Source of the DNA: Adiantum capillus-veneris
Lineage: Eukaryota > Streptophyta > Polypodiopsida > Polypodiales > Pteridaceae
DNA length: 64,000 bases
Direction: 5' to 3'
Assembly: GCA_014529385.2 (NCBI GenBank)
Contig: CM043969.1
Span: forward strand, 25,189,946 to 25,253,945
Shown here one piece after another: positions 10,795 to 22,330 of this stretch. The position numbers and the translations under genes are program-made. How positions within the stretch are numbered: position 1 is the first letter of the stretch; each line of letters starts with the position of its first letter. The notes below the pieces were generated by a model. That model was not told the origin of the DNA. It was given only the letters and a program-made list of their open reading frames with translations, and ran no database searches.

Positions 10795-10806
10795 GGAGGG
10801 GGGGAG
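10795..10806 (+). promoter_or_regulatory. Polypurine tract of E1
   Basis: The run ggagggggggag lies directly before the TGTTGAG start of the 3' LTR, as expected for the plus-strand primer. Confidence 0.85.
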
Positions 10807-11022
10807 TGTTGAGCCAGCAGAGGATCACACCCACATTTTTGCTCACACCCATCATTTTGTAACTATTGATTGTAATAAATGTCTTTCCGACATTAATTTT
10901 GATTTGAGCCATTCATTAAGTAACGGGACTCCTCCAAGGCTGAGGTATATAAGCCAAAGTTTTGTAACCTAAGAGAGATTCAATTATTAATCAAAGTGAG
11001 TTTTTGAACGCCGTGACTGTGT

Positions 11023-11055
<33 letters not shown>

Positions 11056-11679
11056 TTATCTTCTTGCTACGCGGGCTACGGGGCCGCCATTGGAGAAGCG
11101 ACACCACCATTGTGTTAGCAACGGTGAGAGCTACGCACAGATACCAAGAGTGCGCGCTATCGGCTTCTATGTGTGGTAAGTTCCTACGAGCTTCGGTGTG
11201 AGTTTTCTTCCAGCTCGTGTGTCGGAATAGAGCGTGCAGCATATCTATAGAACCACAACGAGTAGAGCTACACATTAGTACCATCGGGGTCAAGTTTCGG
11301 TCACCTGTATTTTTCGGCCTGTCTTCATACGCGTTTACCACACGGAGTGGTTATAGGTTGATTTTGCAGTTCAAGTCTTTAGGGTGTTGTTCTTACCTAG
11401 TGTATAGACTTCCCCTTGAGTTTGAGATTGATTCAATGATTCTAGATCCTGTTTCGTATAGCATTCGTTCGTAGTACGGATTTCAGTCACTTGCGTATTT
11501 TAGAACTTAGATTTGATTTCCTTAGTAGTGATTGTCATTAGAAGGTCGAGTAGGTGATTTGACACCCACCTAGTTGTTTCCATGCGCCTGCGGGTCAAGC
11601 TCCGTCCTCGTCTGACAAATTCTGTTGTTGGTTGAGTTCTCGCTATTTAGCTTCCGCTAGCGGCGTAACCGCCTTAACA
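10807..11679 (+). repeat. 3' LTR of E1 (873 bp)
   Basis: It starts TGTTGAG after the purine tract and ends CTTAACA, a near-perfect terminal inverted repeat. The following bases return to the reading frame of a minus-strand chromovirus integrase. A TATA-like tatataag lies at 10946-10953, and a (GA)n run at 11027-11053 is probably transcribed leader. The 5' copy is outside the window, so LTR divergence cannot be measured. Confidence 0.8.
10945..10954 (+). promoter_or_regulatory. TATA box in the E1 LTR
   Basis: The sequence gtatataagc lies about 140 bp into the LTR, at a plausible U3/R position for an RNA polymerase II promoter. Supported only by the motif. Confidence 0.5.
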
Positions 11680-12421
11680 GTAATTTACCTGGCATCTTTA
11701 GTCTCTCTACTTTAATCCTTTGACAAGACAAACATTGCGTGACATAGCGAAGGACATCACCCTTCATACCATGCCAATAGTAACTTCTGATAATTGCATT
11801 GATGGTTTTGGCATAACGTGGATGTCCTGAAGTTGGGCCATCATGTGCTTCATATAGGATAGCATTCCTTAGGGTAGAATCCTTAAGTATGCATAGTCGA
11901 TTCCTATAGTAAATTTTTCCATATTCTAAGGAGTAATGTAGAGGTTTAGGCTGATTTGATGATGCCCTCTCTTCACGTAGGATACTAGCAAGCATCTGGT
12001 AATCTGCATCTCTGATAGCAGCATCCGAGACCTTGTCTAAAATAGGGTTGTTAGCCATGGAAATTGCCCCCAGAAAAGCCTTACGGCTTAGGGAATCTGC
12101 CACAACATTATCCTTACATGGTCTAAATTTAATATCAAAATCATATTCGTGCATGAGCTCTATCCATCTCCTCAGTCTCATGTTAAGGTTAGGTTGGGTA
12201 AAAATCCACTTAAGGCTCTTGTGATCTGTTATCAACTGGAATTTGCGTCCCAATAGATAATGTCTCCATAGCTTAAGAGCATGAATAACTGCTAGCAATT
12301 CTAAATCATGTGTATCATAATTCACTTCATGAATCATAAGCTTTCGAGAAGTATAAGCTACAGGCCTTCCTTCTTGAGTAAGGACTCCTCCTAATGCAAG
12401 GTTACTAGCATCTGTGATCAC
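11680..12421 (-). pseudogene. pol: Chromovirus A RNase H and integrase HHCC
   Basis: RNase H starts with VITDASNLALGGVL (catalytic Asp) and has TDHKSLKWIF and VVADSLSRK. The integrase zinc module follows, with HDGPTSGH and CLSCQ (two His, two Cys present). The frame then stops making sense exactly at 11679/11680, where the E1 LTR begins, so the integrase core is missing from this side. It was one polyprotein with the next segments; a TAG (12487-12489) separates it from the RT C-terminus. Confidence 0.85.
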
Positions 12422-12429
12422 CTCGAATT

Positions 12430-13419
12430 CTTGGGTGAAGTCTGGAAGTTTTAAGAGAGGTTCTGAAGCAAGATACTCCTTAAGCTATTTGAAGCAAGAT
12501 TCATGTTTTTCTTCCCAAAGTCTCGTAGCTCCTTTCTTTAGCAAGTCGGTTAGTGGTGCAGCTTTAAGAGCATAGTCCTTTACAAAGATCCTGTACCACC
12601 CTGTGATACCTAAGAACCCTCTGACTTCGGTTTGTGAAGTGGGTTGAGGCCATTCCACAATATCTTTGACTTTGTCAGGGTCAACAGGGACTCCTTCAGG
12701 TGAAATGATAAACCCTAAGTAACAGACCTTAGGGGTAAAGAAGGTACATTTGCTTTTCTTTGCATGCAGCTTATTTCGGCGTAAAAGCTCTAACACTTTC
12801 CTAACATGTCCTTCATGCTCTTCCCTTGATTTGGAATAAATTAAGATAAAGTCAAAGAATACTAGGACAAAATCGTCACCAAGAATTCTCTAAAGATATC
12901 GTGCATCAGACGATTGAAAGTTGCAGCAGCATTCGTAAGTCCGAAAGCCATCACTGTAAATTTGTAATGACCATAACGAGTGTTGAAAGCTGTTTTGGAG
13001 ATATCAGCCTCCTAGATTCAAATTTGATGATATCCAGATCGAAGATCGATCTTTGTGAATATTTTGGCTCCATGTAATCTGTCCAACATCTCATCAATAT
13101 GAGGAATTGGATATTTATTCTTGATGGTAACCTGATTTAAGCCCCTATAATCTATGCAAAGTCGAAGAGAGACATCCTTTTTCTTTTGGAAGAGAACAGG
13201 TGCACCCCATGGAGATGTACTAGGTCGGATAAACCCTTGCTCAATCAACTGATTGAGCTGCTCCTTGAGTTCTATATCCTCTGGAAGTGACATCTTGTAC
13301 GGCGCTCTTGAGACTGGTTCACTACTTGGAAAAATTTTGATTTCATGCTCTATCTCCCTAGGTGGTGGTAGTTTAGAAAGTTCAGTGGGGAAAACATCCA
13401 AAAATTCTTCTAGCCACAT
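12430..13419 (-). pseudogene. pol: Chromovirus A reverse transcriptase, decayed
   Basis: The N-terminal part reads [20 protein letters not shown] and [13 protein letters not shown]. The middle part (12800-13017) is in other frames but still shows [17 protein letters not shown]. The catalytic box reads as FFDF where FFDD or YVDD is expected, so the second catalytic Asp is lost. The thumb/connection is open at 12485-12796 (YLGFIISPEGV, VRGFLGITGWYR). Several stops and shifts make it inactive. Confidence 0.8.
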
Positions 13420-14021
13420 AGGTTCAGGGTTGAAGAAGATTTTTCTACTTTGTTTAGCTTGACTACAAAAATTTGTTGACCCTTGTGTAACCCTTTCAAA
13501 AGACGATTAGCTTTGACCAAGTAAGGTTTTGGTCGTCCATTCTGGCCTTGAATAGTGACTTCTTGACCTTGGTTGTCCACAAAAGTAACACTTCCTTGGG
13601 CACAATGGATATTGGCATTATGACTGGCTAACCAATCCATTCCAAGAATTCCGTCATAGATTCCTATGGGTAAGGTTCGAAAAGTAGAAGAAGTAGAGTA
13701 TTCTCCCAACTTGAAATCTATTTTTCCCACAGTGTACTGAGACAACACCTCCTTTCCATTGGCTAATTCAACTCTCATCTTTCTTACAGGGTTTTGATTA
13801 AGTCCTAACCTCCTTAAACATTTAGGTGACAAGAAAGAATGAGTACTACCACAATCAATAAGAAGCTCAAATTTTTCACCTTGGTGATTTGCAGGTGTTT
13901 GAATGACAGCATATTGTTGTCTTGCTCTTGGGTTATCAATTGCAGCATGTAGAGTTGCTCTTTCCTCTTGTTCTTCTCCCAATGTTGGTTCTCCTATGAT
14001 AGCATTGACTCTGGAAGCCAT
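13410..14021 (-). pseudogene. pol: Chromovirus A protease region
   Basis: The protease reads LLIDCGSTHSFLS in place of the usual DSGS/DTGA, with the second motif GILGMDWL. The catalytic Asp remains but the following Ser/Thr has become Cys. The open frame of 203 codons overlaps the RT frame by ten bases, showing a small frameshift between them. Confidence 0.8.
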
Positions 14022-14029
14022 TTCGCACC

Positions 14030-14830
14030 CTCAACCTAGTCCTCCATTTCTTCCTCCACGATTTATTATTTGCCCTCTGGCTCGATTAGGTGTATTTGTT
14101 GCGGAGACTCACCTAGGATATACATTCCTGAAATGTCCTAGCTCGTTGCATTCATAGAATCTAAGATCTTCATTTTGAGCTCCATTTGTTGAAGCTGCAA
14201 CTATCGGATGAGTTTGGTGAACTGGGTGAACTTGCCTTTGGTTCCACATCATAGGCCGTCCTCTCCTTCGAGCATTTCTTAAATTTCCATTTCATACCCT
14301 TTGAGAGTTTGACATCTCTTTAGCTAAGGGTTTAGCTCTTAAAAGAGCATCTTGCAAATTTACAGGCCTCATGGCTTCTAGACGAGTATTTAAAGGAGCA
14401 TTTAGCCCTCGGCAAAAACGGGCTACTTGTTGATCTGCGGTCATTGGCGGAGCATAGCGCCTAAGAGTTACAAATTTGGAGTAGTATTCTTCCACTATAA
14501 GATGAAACAGACGTAAGTTGAAGAATTCATTCATCTTAAGGGATTTGTGTGCAGGTGGAAGATAACGTCCTTTGACAACATACTTAATATCTTCCCAAGT
14601 TTGAGTGCTTTGAGCTACTTGATTATCTTTGCAGTGTTGTTTCCATCAAAGCTTGGCATCCCCCGTGAGACGAAACATAGCCAACATTGCTTGGTTATCG
14701 GGAGTAGTACCAGCAGCAACAAAAAAATAATCCTCCATCTCTTCGAGCCACACTTCTGCATCGCGCTCAACTAGGGCTCCTTCCCCTTTGAAAGAGGGAA
14801 GTTTAGCTTGCTTGAGAAGTAGCTTTTTCT
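14030..14830 (-). pseudogene. gag: Chromovirus A gag with decayed zinc knuckle
   Basis: The capsid-like region reads on the minus strand from about 14830 (LLLKQAKLPSFKG, AEVWLEEMEDYF) through MNEFFNLRLFHLIVEEYYSKF and ARFCRGLN to about 14285. A TGA at 14646-14648 replaces a Trp codon. The nucleocapsid knuckle at 14119-14162 reads F-x2-C-x4-H-x4-Y, having lost its first and last Cys. Gag packages element RNA. Chromovirus B gag is a clear relative (MNEFFGLCQLGLSLEEYYTK). Confidence 0.8.
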
Positions 14831-15033
14831 CTTAAAGAGATGTGTACACCGCACTCTGTGCAATATAGATTAAGTGAAACTTTATTGGATACTCTAACTT
14901 TAATCCACTTTAAGGCAAGAATTGATCAGACAATAATACAAAAAAAGATAACATTTATAATCCAAACTTTATTTATATACAAATTATTTGCTACCAAGGT
15001 TGGTAGTCTTTAGGTACAAGGATTGTAATGTCT

Positions 15034-15486
15034 CTATATTTTGAGTTTAGTGACTACAAAAGGATAGGCTAAACGATCAAAATAATAAGTTTCTTTTGAC
15101 CCTTGAAAGCTATGAGATACACATATGGGTCGAATCCTACCACCATGGATAACTTTTGTAACTTGGTTATAGACCCATTGAGTCTGAGATATCTTTTCTC
15201 CTCCCAAGGTAAAGGTAGCATTCGGATTCTTAGTACCAATGAAAAAATAAACTTCGATGACTTTTAACTCCTCTGTCCATTGAAGTTTCTTGAGATTGGT
15301 ATCCATGCAGCATATCTTGTCAGCATCGATGGTATAGATTCCTCCAGATGGACTCCAGTTGATGCCCCATCCTCTATGCACCCTTGGGATAGGTGGTGCA
15401 AACACCCTATCCAAAATCATCAGCACCCTTTTTTGAAACTGATAATTTGGTGATTGGCATGCATTTTTAAACATGATGGTGAACAC
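15034..15486 (-). pseudogene. Leader ORF between 5' LTR and gag of chromovirus A
   Basis: A 150-codon frame in the same sense as gag. It has LKVIEVYFFIGTKNP, ISQTQWVYNQV, GRIRPICV and YFDRLAYPFV. Chromovirus B has the same peptide pattern at the same place (GRIRPIGV, VYFDRIYD) despite nucleotide divergence, so it was probably translated. A further open frame (15420-15743) joins it towards the primer site through a shift. I do not recognise the family. It could also be an extended N-terminus of gag. Confidence 0.5.
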
Positions 15487-15655
15487 CTAGAATTTCTGGT
15501 AGGCTGAAAGAACATTTTCCTGTACCAGGAAAGTTCAGTCTTCAATACCATATAAAAACTCAAAACAATTTTTCTAGGTTCTTCTATTATTTCAAACATT
15601 CGCATCCTTGAATATCCAAACATCAATCTAAAAATCTCCCCAAGCTTTAACCTAG

Positions 15656-15667
15656 GCCCTGATACCA
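15656..15667 (-). promoter_or_regulatory. Primer-binding site of chromovirus A
   Basis: On the minus strand TGGTATCAGGGC, one base off the tRNA-Met-type TGGTATCAGAGC. It directly follows the LTR end. Confidence 0.75.
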
Positions 15668-17319
15668 GTGTGAGATCCCTGCCTCTTTTTGAGAGGAGCG
15701 GAGTGCTTTTGATAGGTCTCCAATCCTGAAAAATAAAAACCAACGGACATTGCCTTAGCTACTACGTAGCCACGGGCATGAACCGTTAGTGAAGGATTTG
15801 TCCTATCTCGCTATGGTGGAGCGTGACCACCATAACCCTATCTAAAAAATATCTATAATCAATTATACCTAAAAGTATAAATCTTAGAGTGACCAACCTC
15901 TGCGCTTTTTTCCCTATGTTTCATAAGCACAGCCACCAAGGTTTGTCTCTTTTAAGATTTATAACTTAAAAAAAAAAACATTTCTAGCGTTGGAAAGTTA
16001 CCCGACTCATCGGGTCCACCCATCCATAGAATGATACCGTCGAGGTATCATTCTCCCACTTTACACACCACACTCCCCCTTCTTTTGTTATCTAATTACT
16101 ACCACACTGTATAAACATACATATTCCTTTACTTTATTTATGATACTGGTTCGTTAAAACAGCCCTTCAAACAGTATTACAAACAATAGTCAAACAAGAA
16201 GTCGTCCAATTTTAAACCAACAACCCTTGGATTAGGTTCACTTAAGAATCTCTACTGGCGCTATTATGTCTGATCGGTATATACATTATTTATAAAAACC
16301 CTTGTCCTCATGAGCGTCCCATACCGCTAGACAAGTACTCGTTGTGCTAATCTGGACGTACTCCCGCCACAGCAATAACGGTGCCAATCTGGGTGTCATC
16401 CTCACGCCACGGCAAAACAAAACTACAGTATCCGGCTGGGCTAATATGGGTGTACTCCCACCACAACATCAACAGTGCCATCCTGGGCGTCATCTCAAGC
16501 CTCGGCAACTGCCACATAATACCGGCGCTAATAAGTAGAGAGACTTGAGAGAAACCCTACCGAAGGTTTTGGACAAATGTTCTTTACTATAGCAACCAGT
16601 TTAACCAGACAATCTTTCCTACTTGTCAAACATATGCCGAGTTTCTTGGGGTTAAGCCCCGTGGTTTCGGTCCGTGTTTTCTTTTCATAAGGTAAATAAT
16701 ATATTTCTATGGTCTCGCATACAAAATGATGCATAACTTAAAACTGCAATACTAACCTGTACCATAGCTCCGATTGATCCGATTGGTGGAGACATAGCAT
16801 GTTCCGTAGGAGCTCCCCCGTTACTTGTACCGGCTTCATGATCATTAGCGCCTTGTGTTCGAGCATGGTTTGAATCCATGTTTTTGTATTACACTTAAAT
16901 TATACACTTAGAACTTAAAATTGGTCAATTTTCCTAGTAGTCTCCTTGTTTCCAAAGAGAGTCTGTAATTTGAACCCTCGCCAACTCGGATTCACACTTA
17001 GTGTTGTTGTTCTACATCTAATTTCTATACATCAAATATTTGCTAATCGTAATTAATCAAAAATTAAGTATGTAAACTATGAGTGAAAGTTTAGGAATGC
17101 ATTACTTTTATGCTTCACATTTCTAATCCAATTCTAACTTCAATTTCTATACTTCAACTAAATCAATTTTTAGTATTATTCAAAATTCTACTTAATCTAA
17201 TTGACAATAAAATTGGTGAATGAGAATTTCATCATGTATAATAAGAATGTGATGAGTTCTCTTATGTATTAACTTTCAATGAACTATGCATAAGTTAAGA
17301 TGTACTAGCTAGAGAGAGT

Positions 17320-17496
17320 AGGTATACTTAGAGAGATTAGAGTAAGAGAAAACATATACACACATCTTTTCTAAAGTTAATTGAATCCTACTAATCTATT
17401 AGAGAGATTAGAGTAAAAGATAGCACACATACACACATATCCTTCTTAAAGTAAATTGAATCTTACTAATCTATTAGAGAGATTAGAGTAAGAGAT

Positions 17497-17531
<35 letters not shown>

Positions 17532-17960
17532 CCTTTTTAAAACTAATTGAATCTTACTAATCTATTAGAGAGATTAGAGTAAGAGATAGCACACACACAT
17601 ACATAGCTAATTGAATCTTACTAATCTATTAGAGAGATTAGAGTAAAAGATAGCACACACACACACATAGCTAATTGAATCTTACTAATCTATTAGAGAG
17701 ATTGGAGTAAGAGATAGCAAACACACATCATTCTTAAAGTTAATTGAATCTTACTAATCTATTAGAGAGATTAGAGTAAGAGATAGCACGCGCACACACA
17801 CACACACACACACACATATCCTATTTAAAACTAATTGAATCTTACTAATCTATTAGAGAAATTAGAGTAAGAGATAGCAAACACACATCATTCTTAAAGT
17901 TAATTGAATCTTACTAATCTATTAGAGAAATTAGAGTAAGAGATAGCACACACACACATC
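17320..17960 (-). repeat. Tandem repeats in the LTR of chromovirus A
   Basis: About nine copies of a unit of 55-115 bp, built around ctaatctattagagagattagag and followed by variable (CA)n runs. ctaatct and agattag form an inverted repeat, so each unit could fold into a short hairpin. Length variation comes mainly from the CA runs. Confidence 0.8.
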
Positions 17961-18124
17961 TTTCTTAAAGCTAATTGAATCTTAATTAATACGTACCTTA
18001 CTAATCCACTAGAGTTTTTGCTCTCTCTTAGTGGTTTGTGGACGTCTCCTCTGTAAGAGAAGTGGCAACACTTTGTGAACACTATAGAGGCAATCTCTAA
18101 GTCTAAAGTGTGAGCATGGATGCT

Positions 18125-18134
18125 CTATTTATAG
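18125..18134 (-). promoter_or_regulatory. TATA box in LTR A
   Basis: CTATAAATAG on the minus strand, about 620 bp from the LTR start, in the transcription direction of chromovirus A. Motif evidence only. Confidence 0.5.
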
Positions 18135-18860
18135 CAGAAAAGAAAACGTCCAACTTTTTTTTTCCAAAAAAATTAAAAATTTTTAAATTTTATTTTAAAA
18201 AAGTATTTTTTTTCCCAAAAATCATTCCCGCGTTTTTGGTACCCTTGTGGTACCCATCAGCTTGACCACTTTGTCATTATCATCAAAAGATAAGGCCACA
18301 CAGCCCCCCCTCATTAAGATTAGTCAAGACTAGCCTCTCCTTTTCATGTGACAGTGTGTCCCACTTTGTCCCCTCCTATGTGAGTCCAGGTGAGTCCATG
18401 TGCCTTCATGTGTCACCTCTGTGTATTCTTTTGTCTTTATAATTATTTTATTTATTTTCTTAATGATAATTTACTTTACATTTTTAAGTTAAACTTTACA
18501 GTCTTATATTAACTTTACAGTAGTAAAAGAAAATTCTACAATCAGTAACTAAGTCTTACAATAAGTTAATTAGTGATTCATATAGCTAAACATGTCAAAA
18601 TTTTGTAGCGTAAATTTTAAATTTTAGGTTTTCTCAGCCTACGATTCATAATTTGAACTCGAATATCTTAAATAATGAGTGATGGTGGTTAAAAAAAATT
18701 CAAATCCGTAATAGAACTTGTGTGAAATTCGAAAGTAGAGACCTTACACAGCCCCTGCAGCATCCTCCTCCTCTACAAAAACAGCAAAAGACAACATGTA
18801 CTTATAAACAACCTCACATTCAGTGCACGTAAGCATATGATTTGTAGAACACACACATAC

Positions 18861-19180
18861 CTACTCCTCACAAAAAGATGCTCAGTGACCCAGGACTTTT
18901 CCACCTCGGGGATTACCATAGTACAACCAGGTTTGTCACAATGATCCCTGCTTTGTAAAAAAGCATTGAAGCGAAGGGGATGATACTGATGTTGGCACTC
19001 AAGCATAAAGGTTTCAACAAGCCCTATGGACTGCAACATCTCACCATGTAACCACACATGCCAAACATGTGGATCATACCCACCAAATCAACAACCTGAG
19101 GCCTAGGATATAACATGAATCTCTTCCCAAGCCCAACATCAATAATCATCTCCTTCAGAAAGAGGGTGTGGCCTTGTGCT
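18861..19180 (-). pseudogene. Exon fragment of an unrecognised gene, 3' part (continues at 28179-28229)
   Basis: When chromovirus B and one TSD copy are skipped, this reads on from 28179-28229 in one frame (AEYDMLEATWKEAQGHTLF, KEMIIDVGLGKRFMLYPRPQ). It then shifts frame once near 19050 into HGEMLQSIGLVETFMLECQ and DHCDKPGCTMVIPEVEKSW. It ends at a good plant 5' splice site, AG|GTATGT, with the intron starting at 18860. Chromovirus A lies in that intron. I cannot name the family. It may be a host gene ruined by insertions or a captured gene piece. Confidence 0.5.
19176..19180. repeat. Target-site duplication of chromovirus B, left copy
   Basis: gtgct, identical to 28174-28178 directly after the other LTR. 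This fixes both ends of chromovirus B. Confidence 0.9.
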
Positions 19181-21498
19181 TGTGAGATCCCCAACCCACC
19201 GACACCAAAATTGGGATGGGGTCCTTAATAGATCTGTAGGCCTAATAGAAATGAGAGTCTCATAGACTTTACCATTAACAATGGCTTGGGTCTATAGCAC
19301 TAGAAGAAGACCTAGTCCCGTCTCTCTGCGGAAACGAGATAACATATTAAAAGTCCAAAAACTCTTTCGGTCCTATAACTTACATAAATTGGGTTAAGGT
19401 ATTCTCAACCAATGCTTTTTCCCCCTAATAGATGTGAGGGCACAGCCGCCGCTAGTGAACTCCTCTTCCAATTGGAGAAGTTTACTAAATGTTTTTAGTG
19501 CGCGGGAATGGATAGTTACCTGACACTCATCAGGTCCACCCGTCCATGATTGACAACCTTAATTCAATCCCACTTACCGCCCTGCACTCACACATGATTC
19601 TTTTGTTTTCTACTTACTATCACATTATTTTAACATTTAAAATAATGGTTTCTTTTAACCTTCCGTCACAGTGATTCTTTCAATCAAGTATTAAAGACAA
19701 CATTGAAAAGCATTCTTTTAGGAAAAAAACATCTTTAAATTTAAGACATGGTACTGTCAATAAAAAACATTGACCATAATAACCATGACTAGTACTCTTC
19801 TTGTCTCAAGACCACCTAAGGGTGAAAAAACGACACCCATTCCTTATTCACAATTCGGGGTAGATAAACCCCCACCCAAGGTTCGGGGTGCCCATACACC
19901 AAACCAGTTGCCCATACAACCGGGCGGCTCCCCTAGGATAAAAATGATATCCTAACTTATGTAAAAACATCAAGACATGACAGGAGTAGAAACTCATCGT
20001 TCATGGGGTAACCGACTTATCCATGGCTGAAAAACCATCATTATTCATCAAAATATATCAAGGAGTCGGAGGTGAAGCTGTCTTAAGGATGATCAATCAT
20101 ATCTTTCCTAATTCAACCAGCCTTAACCCAAAACATTTCCTTTCTAATTTACAAACAAATGCTCGTATAGAGATTTCTTGAAAGAGATCTTACGTTTCAG
20201 CCAGTTTTTCTTTTCCTAATTCCTTACTCCCTCTTTAGGTATGCAATGTTACTAGTTAAAGAAACTTGAATTAGCTAAAATTAATTATAACAAAGACCCA
20301 CCAAGGACCGATCTGGCATTTGTTGTACTACCGGGGCCTATACACTCTCATCAGTAGGCCTACTAGTAGGCCCAGCTTTGTCGTCGTGCGATGCTCTAGT
20401 TCTTTTTGGAGCTCCGCCCTCATCATCAGATGTAGGATTTTCTCAGGTCCTTTTAGGTTCCATAACTGCTTATCCTTATAAAAAAGGATGTCTAATCATT
20501 AGGTAAATTATTCAAAAGCTAGACATGACTTTTGTATTCAATCTTAACCCAATCAAGGTTAAATTTGTAGTCTTATTTGGTAAATTTTTGACCTAGTAAT
20601 TTCTTATTTGCCTAAATAGATATGATAACGTTTTCCAAAGCTTCCGTAAGGGTTTTCTAAGATCTCCTAATTTTTTGATAATCTTCCATATCTTTTTCCT
20701 AATTTTTGGCTAGAACTAGACTAATTTGACTTTGATAAATAGCTATATTAATTTTCTAGCCTTAAGATAATTATCAAGCTTATGGTTTATGTAAACTAAC
20801 TTTGATAAATAGCATCTAGTCATCTAACATGATTTATTAATTTTTCCTCTAATTTTTATCTAGAATTAGTCTAATTTGACTTAGATAAATAGTTATATTA
20901 ATTTTATAACCTGAAGATAATTATCACAGCTTAATTATGATATAAAATAACTTTGATAAATAGCATATATTTATCTAACTGGATCTACTAATTTCCCTCT
21001 TTTGATTTCAGCTAGAATTAGTCTGTTTTGGCTAATAAAAAAATTTAAACTAATTTTTTGACCTTAGGATAATTATTATAGCTTAACTACAATGTAAGCT
21101 AGCTTTGATAAATAGCACATAATTATGTATCTTGATTTAATAATTTTTCCCTTTAATTTTTTGCTAAAAATAGCTAATTTTAGCATTCTTTGCTTAATTT
21201 GTAAGGATCGGATAAATATTTGTAACTTAGGGAAAGTCTATGCTTAAATGATTATTACAACCGTTTAAGTTTTCTTGGCAATTTAATTTAGATTAAATCT
21301 TCCGAAGGGACTAGCGGGGTCAGTTTTGCTCTGAACTTAATTCTAAAAATTTATAGCCTTGGGTTTACTGTGCTTAAGATTCCAAAAGTACCATTTTTAA
21401 TTGCTTTTAAGATAGTTCTTTACCTATTTGTATGTCCAATGTTTTTCCCTAAAGCTTTCAGTTGATTCCTTTGCAATTAGAAAGGTGGAGACCTTACA
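19181..21498 (-). repeat. 3' LTR of chromovirus B (2.3 kb)
   Basis: The termini match the other LTR (plus strand TGTGAGATCC ... ACCTTACA). It is 1.7 kb shorter than the 5' LTR because it has fewer AT-rich tandem repeats (20690-21180), lacks the 362-bp insertion and lacks an adjoining stretch. The end regions are about 90% alike by eye. Confidence 0.85.
20690..21180 (-). repeat. AT-rich tandem repeats in 3' LTR of B
   Basis: Three to four diverged units of about 130-150 bp containing agaattagtctaatttgact, gataaatag and gataattatcacagc. The same units are more numerous in the 5' LTR (25960-27110). Confidence 0.75.
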
Positions 21499-21511
21499 AT
21501 CACCCCAACTT
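21499..21511 (-). promoter_or_regulatory. Polypurine tract of chromovirus B
   Basis: On the minus strand aagttggggtgat directly before the TGTAAGG LTR start. Less pure than in the other elements. Confidence 0.55.
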
Positions 21512-21665
21512 AAGAATTTGAGATGTCCTCATCTCAACCAAAATTGGGAAAGTCTTTAAAAAGAGAGGTTTCATCTTCCCATCTGGCATCTTCGGTGCGA
21601 TAATATTTCCACTTTACCAAGTGTTACTGATTACTCTAAGAGTTCTTTCTAGTTTCAAGGATACA
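21512..21665 (-). pseudogene. Chromodomain remnant at the integrase C-terminus of chromovirus B
   Basis: The minus strand reads LVKWKYYRTEDARWEDE followed by TSLFKDFPNFG, the typical chromodomain signature (aromatic residues plus WE) that ends chromovirus integrases. Such domains are thought to steer integration to certain chromatin. It contains stops and one shift and lacks the upstream integrase. Confidence 0.75.
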
Positions 21666-22330
21666 ATCTGGTTGGAGTTTCTACAATTCCTTACTTATTA
21701 CTTGCTACTCAATTTTTCTCCAAGAACTCTCAATGTTGCACCCATCTTAAAAACCTTTACAAACCATTTGTATCATCTCCTAAAAAACCAGGTTATATCC
21801 ATTCCATAAAGGATCCATATATCCACATTGTCAACATGAACGCACTCAGTCTAACTGACCATTCAGAGCAAGCAGCACTCGACAAGTACTGTGTATTCTA
21901 ACTTTGCTAATTTGAACGCGCTTGGCGTGTTCTTACCATTATGAGCAATTTGCGTTCAACACAAGCTTCCACCATTGCACCAGAGGTACCCCCTCTGTGC
22001 TCTAACCTGGTTGACCAATAATATATAAAAGGTTTTTTAGAGGTATCATACCAAAAGTTCTTTTAGTCTCTAGGTCATTTTTCAAGGAAGGCTATCTTGT
22101 GCACAAGGAATGTGAGTTGGTTTTTAGATTACCATCTTATTTCTAAGATTCAAATTCTACCTTTCTGACGAGGACCTCTTTCTCATTTGCTAGATCTACC
22201 CTTAATTTCTTGATTGAATACTAACTTAACTTTAGGTTCCTTAAGTAATTTTGGAGAAGAAAATAATGTATACCATTATAATATTTAAGTAGCGCAAATT
22301 TTTACATTACCGATTTATAGTGGTTTACAA
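21666..22330 (-). other. Deletion-scar region of chromovirus B
   Basis: Non-coding in all frames. It lies where protease to integrase should be. No duplicated flank or inserted element was recognised. Confidence 0.5.

Larger units (their letters stand above)
1..11679 (+). mobile_element. E1: Tat-like Ty3/gypsy LTR retrotransposon, 5' part outside the window
   Basis: Order seen: pol (RT, RNase H, tandem HHCC, integrase, retropepsin-like domain), a long non-coding spacer with palindromes, a second large ORF, a polypurine tract and a 3' LTR. The 5' LTR, gag and any upstream protease lie left of the window, so full length is unknown but exceeds 11.7 kb. The right end falls inside the integrase of a minus-strand chromovirus, so E1 inserted into that older element; the 5 bases after the LTR are gtaat, the expected TSD copy. 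RT and integrase resemble the Tat group of plant Ty3 elements; that placement is inference from motif style. Coding is broken by one nonsense codon and a frameshift in RNase H and two frameshifts in the second ORF. Confidence 0.85.
11680..18748 (-). mobile_element. Chromovirus A: Ty3/gypsy element, 3' part cut off by E1
   Basis: On the minus strand, from high to low coordinates: 5' LTR, tRNA-Met-type primer site, leader ORF, gag, protease, RT, RNase H and the integrase HHCC, then an abrupt end at E1. The remaining integrase and the 3' LTR must lie beyond the other end of E1. A related copy (B) in this window retains a chromodomain, and both have 2-4 kb LTRs. That suits the Tekay/Del-like chromovirus branch (inference). 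Coding is decayed throughout. Confidence 0.85.
15669..18748 (-). repeat. 5' LTR of chromovirus A (about 3.1 kb)
   Basis: On the minus strand it starts TGTAAGGTCTC and ends GGATCTCACA next to the primer-binding site. The same termini bound both LTRs of chromovirus B. It contains a TATA-like site (18125-18134), a tandem-repeat block (17320-17960) and an AT-rich region. ORFs inside it are not coding. Confidence 0.8.

Noticed and set aside
11324-11335. tcatacgcgt in the E1 LTR as a fifth palindrome
   Set aside because: Only one half plus centre matches; the other arm is absent, so probably chance.
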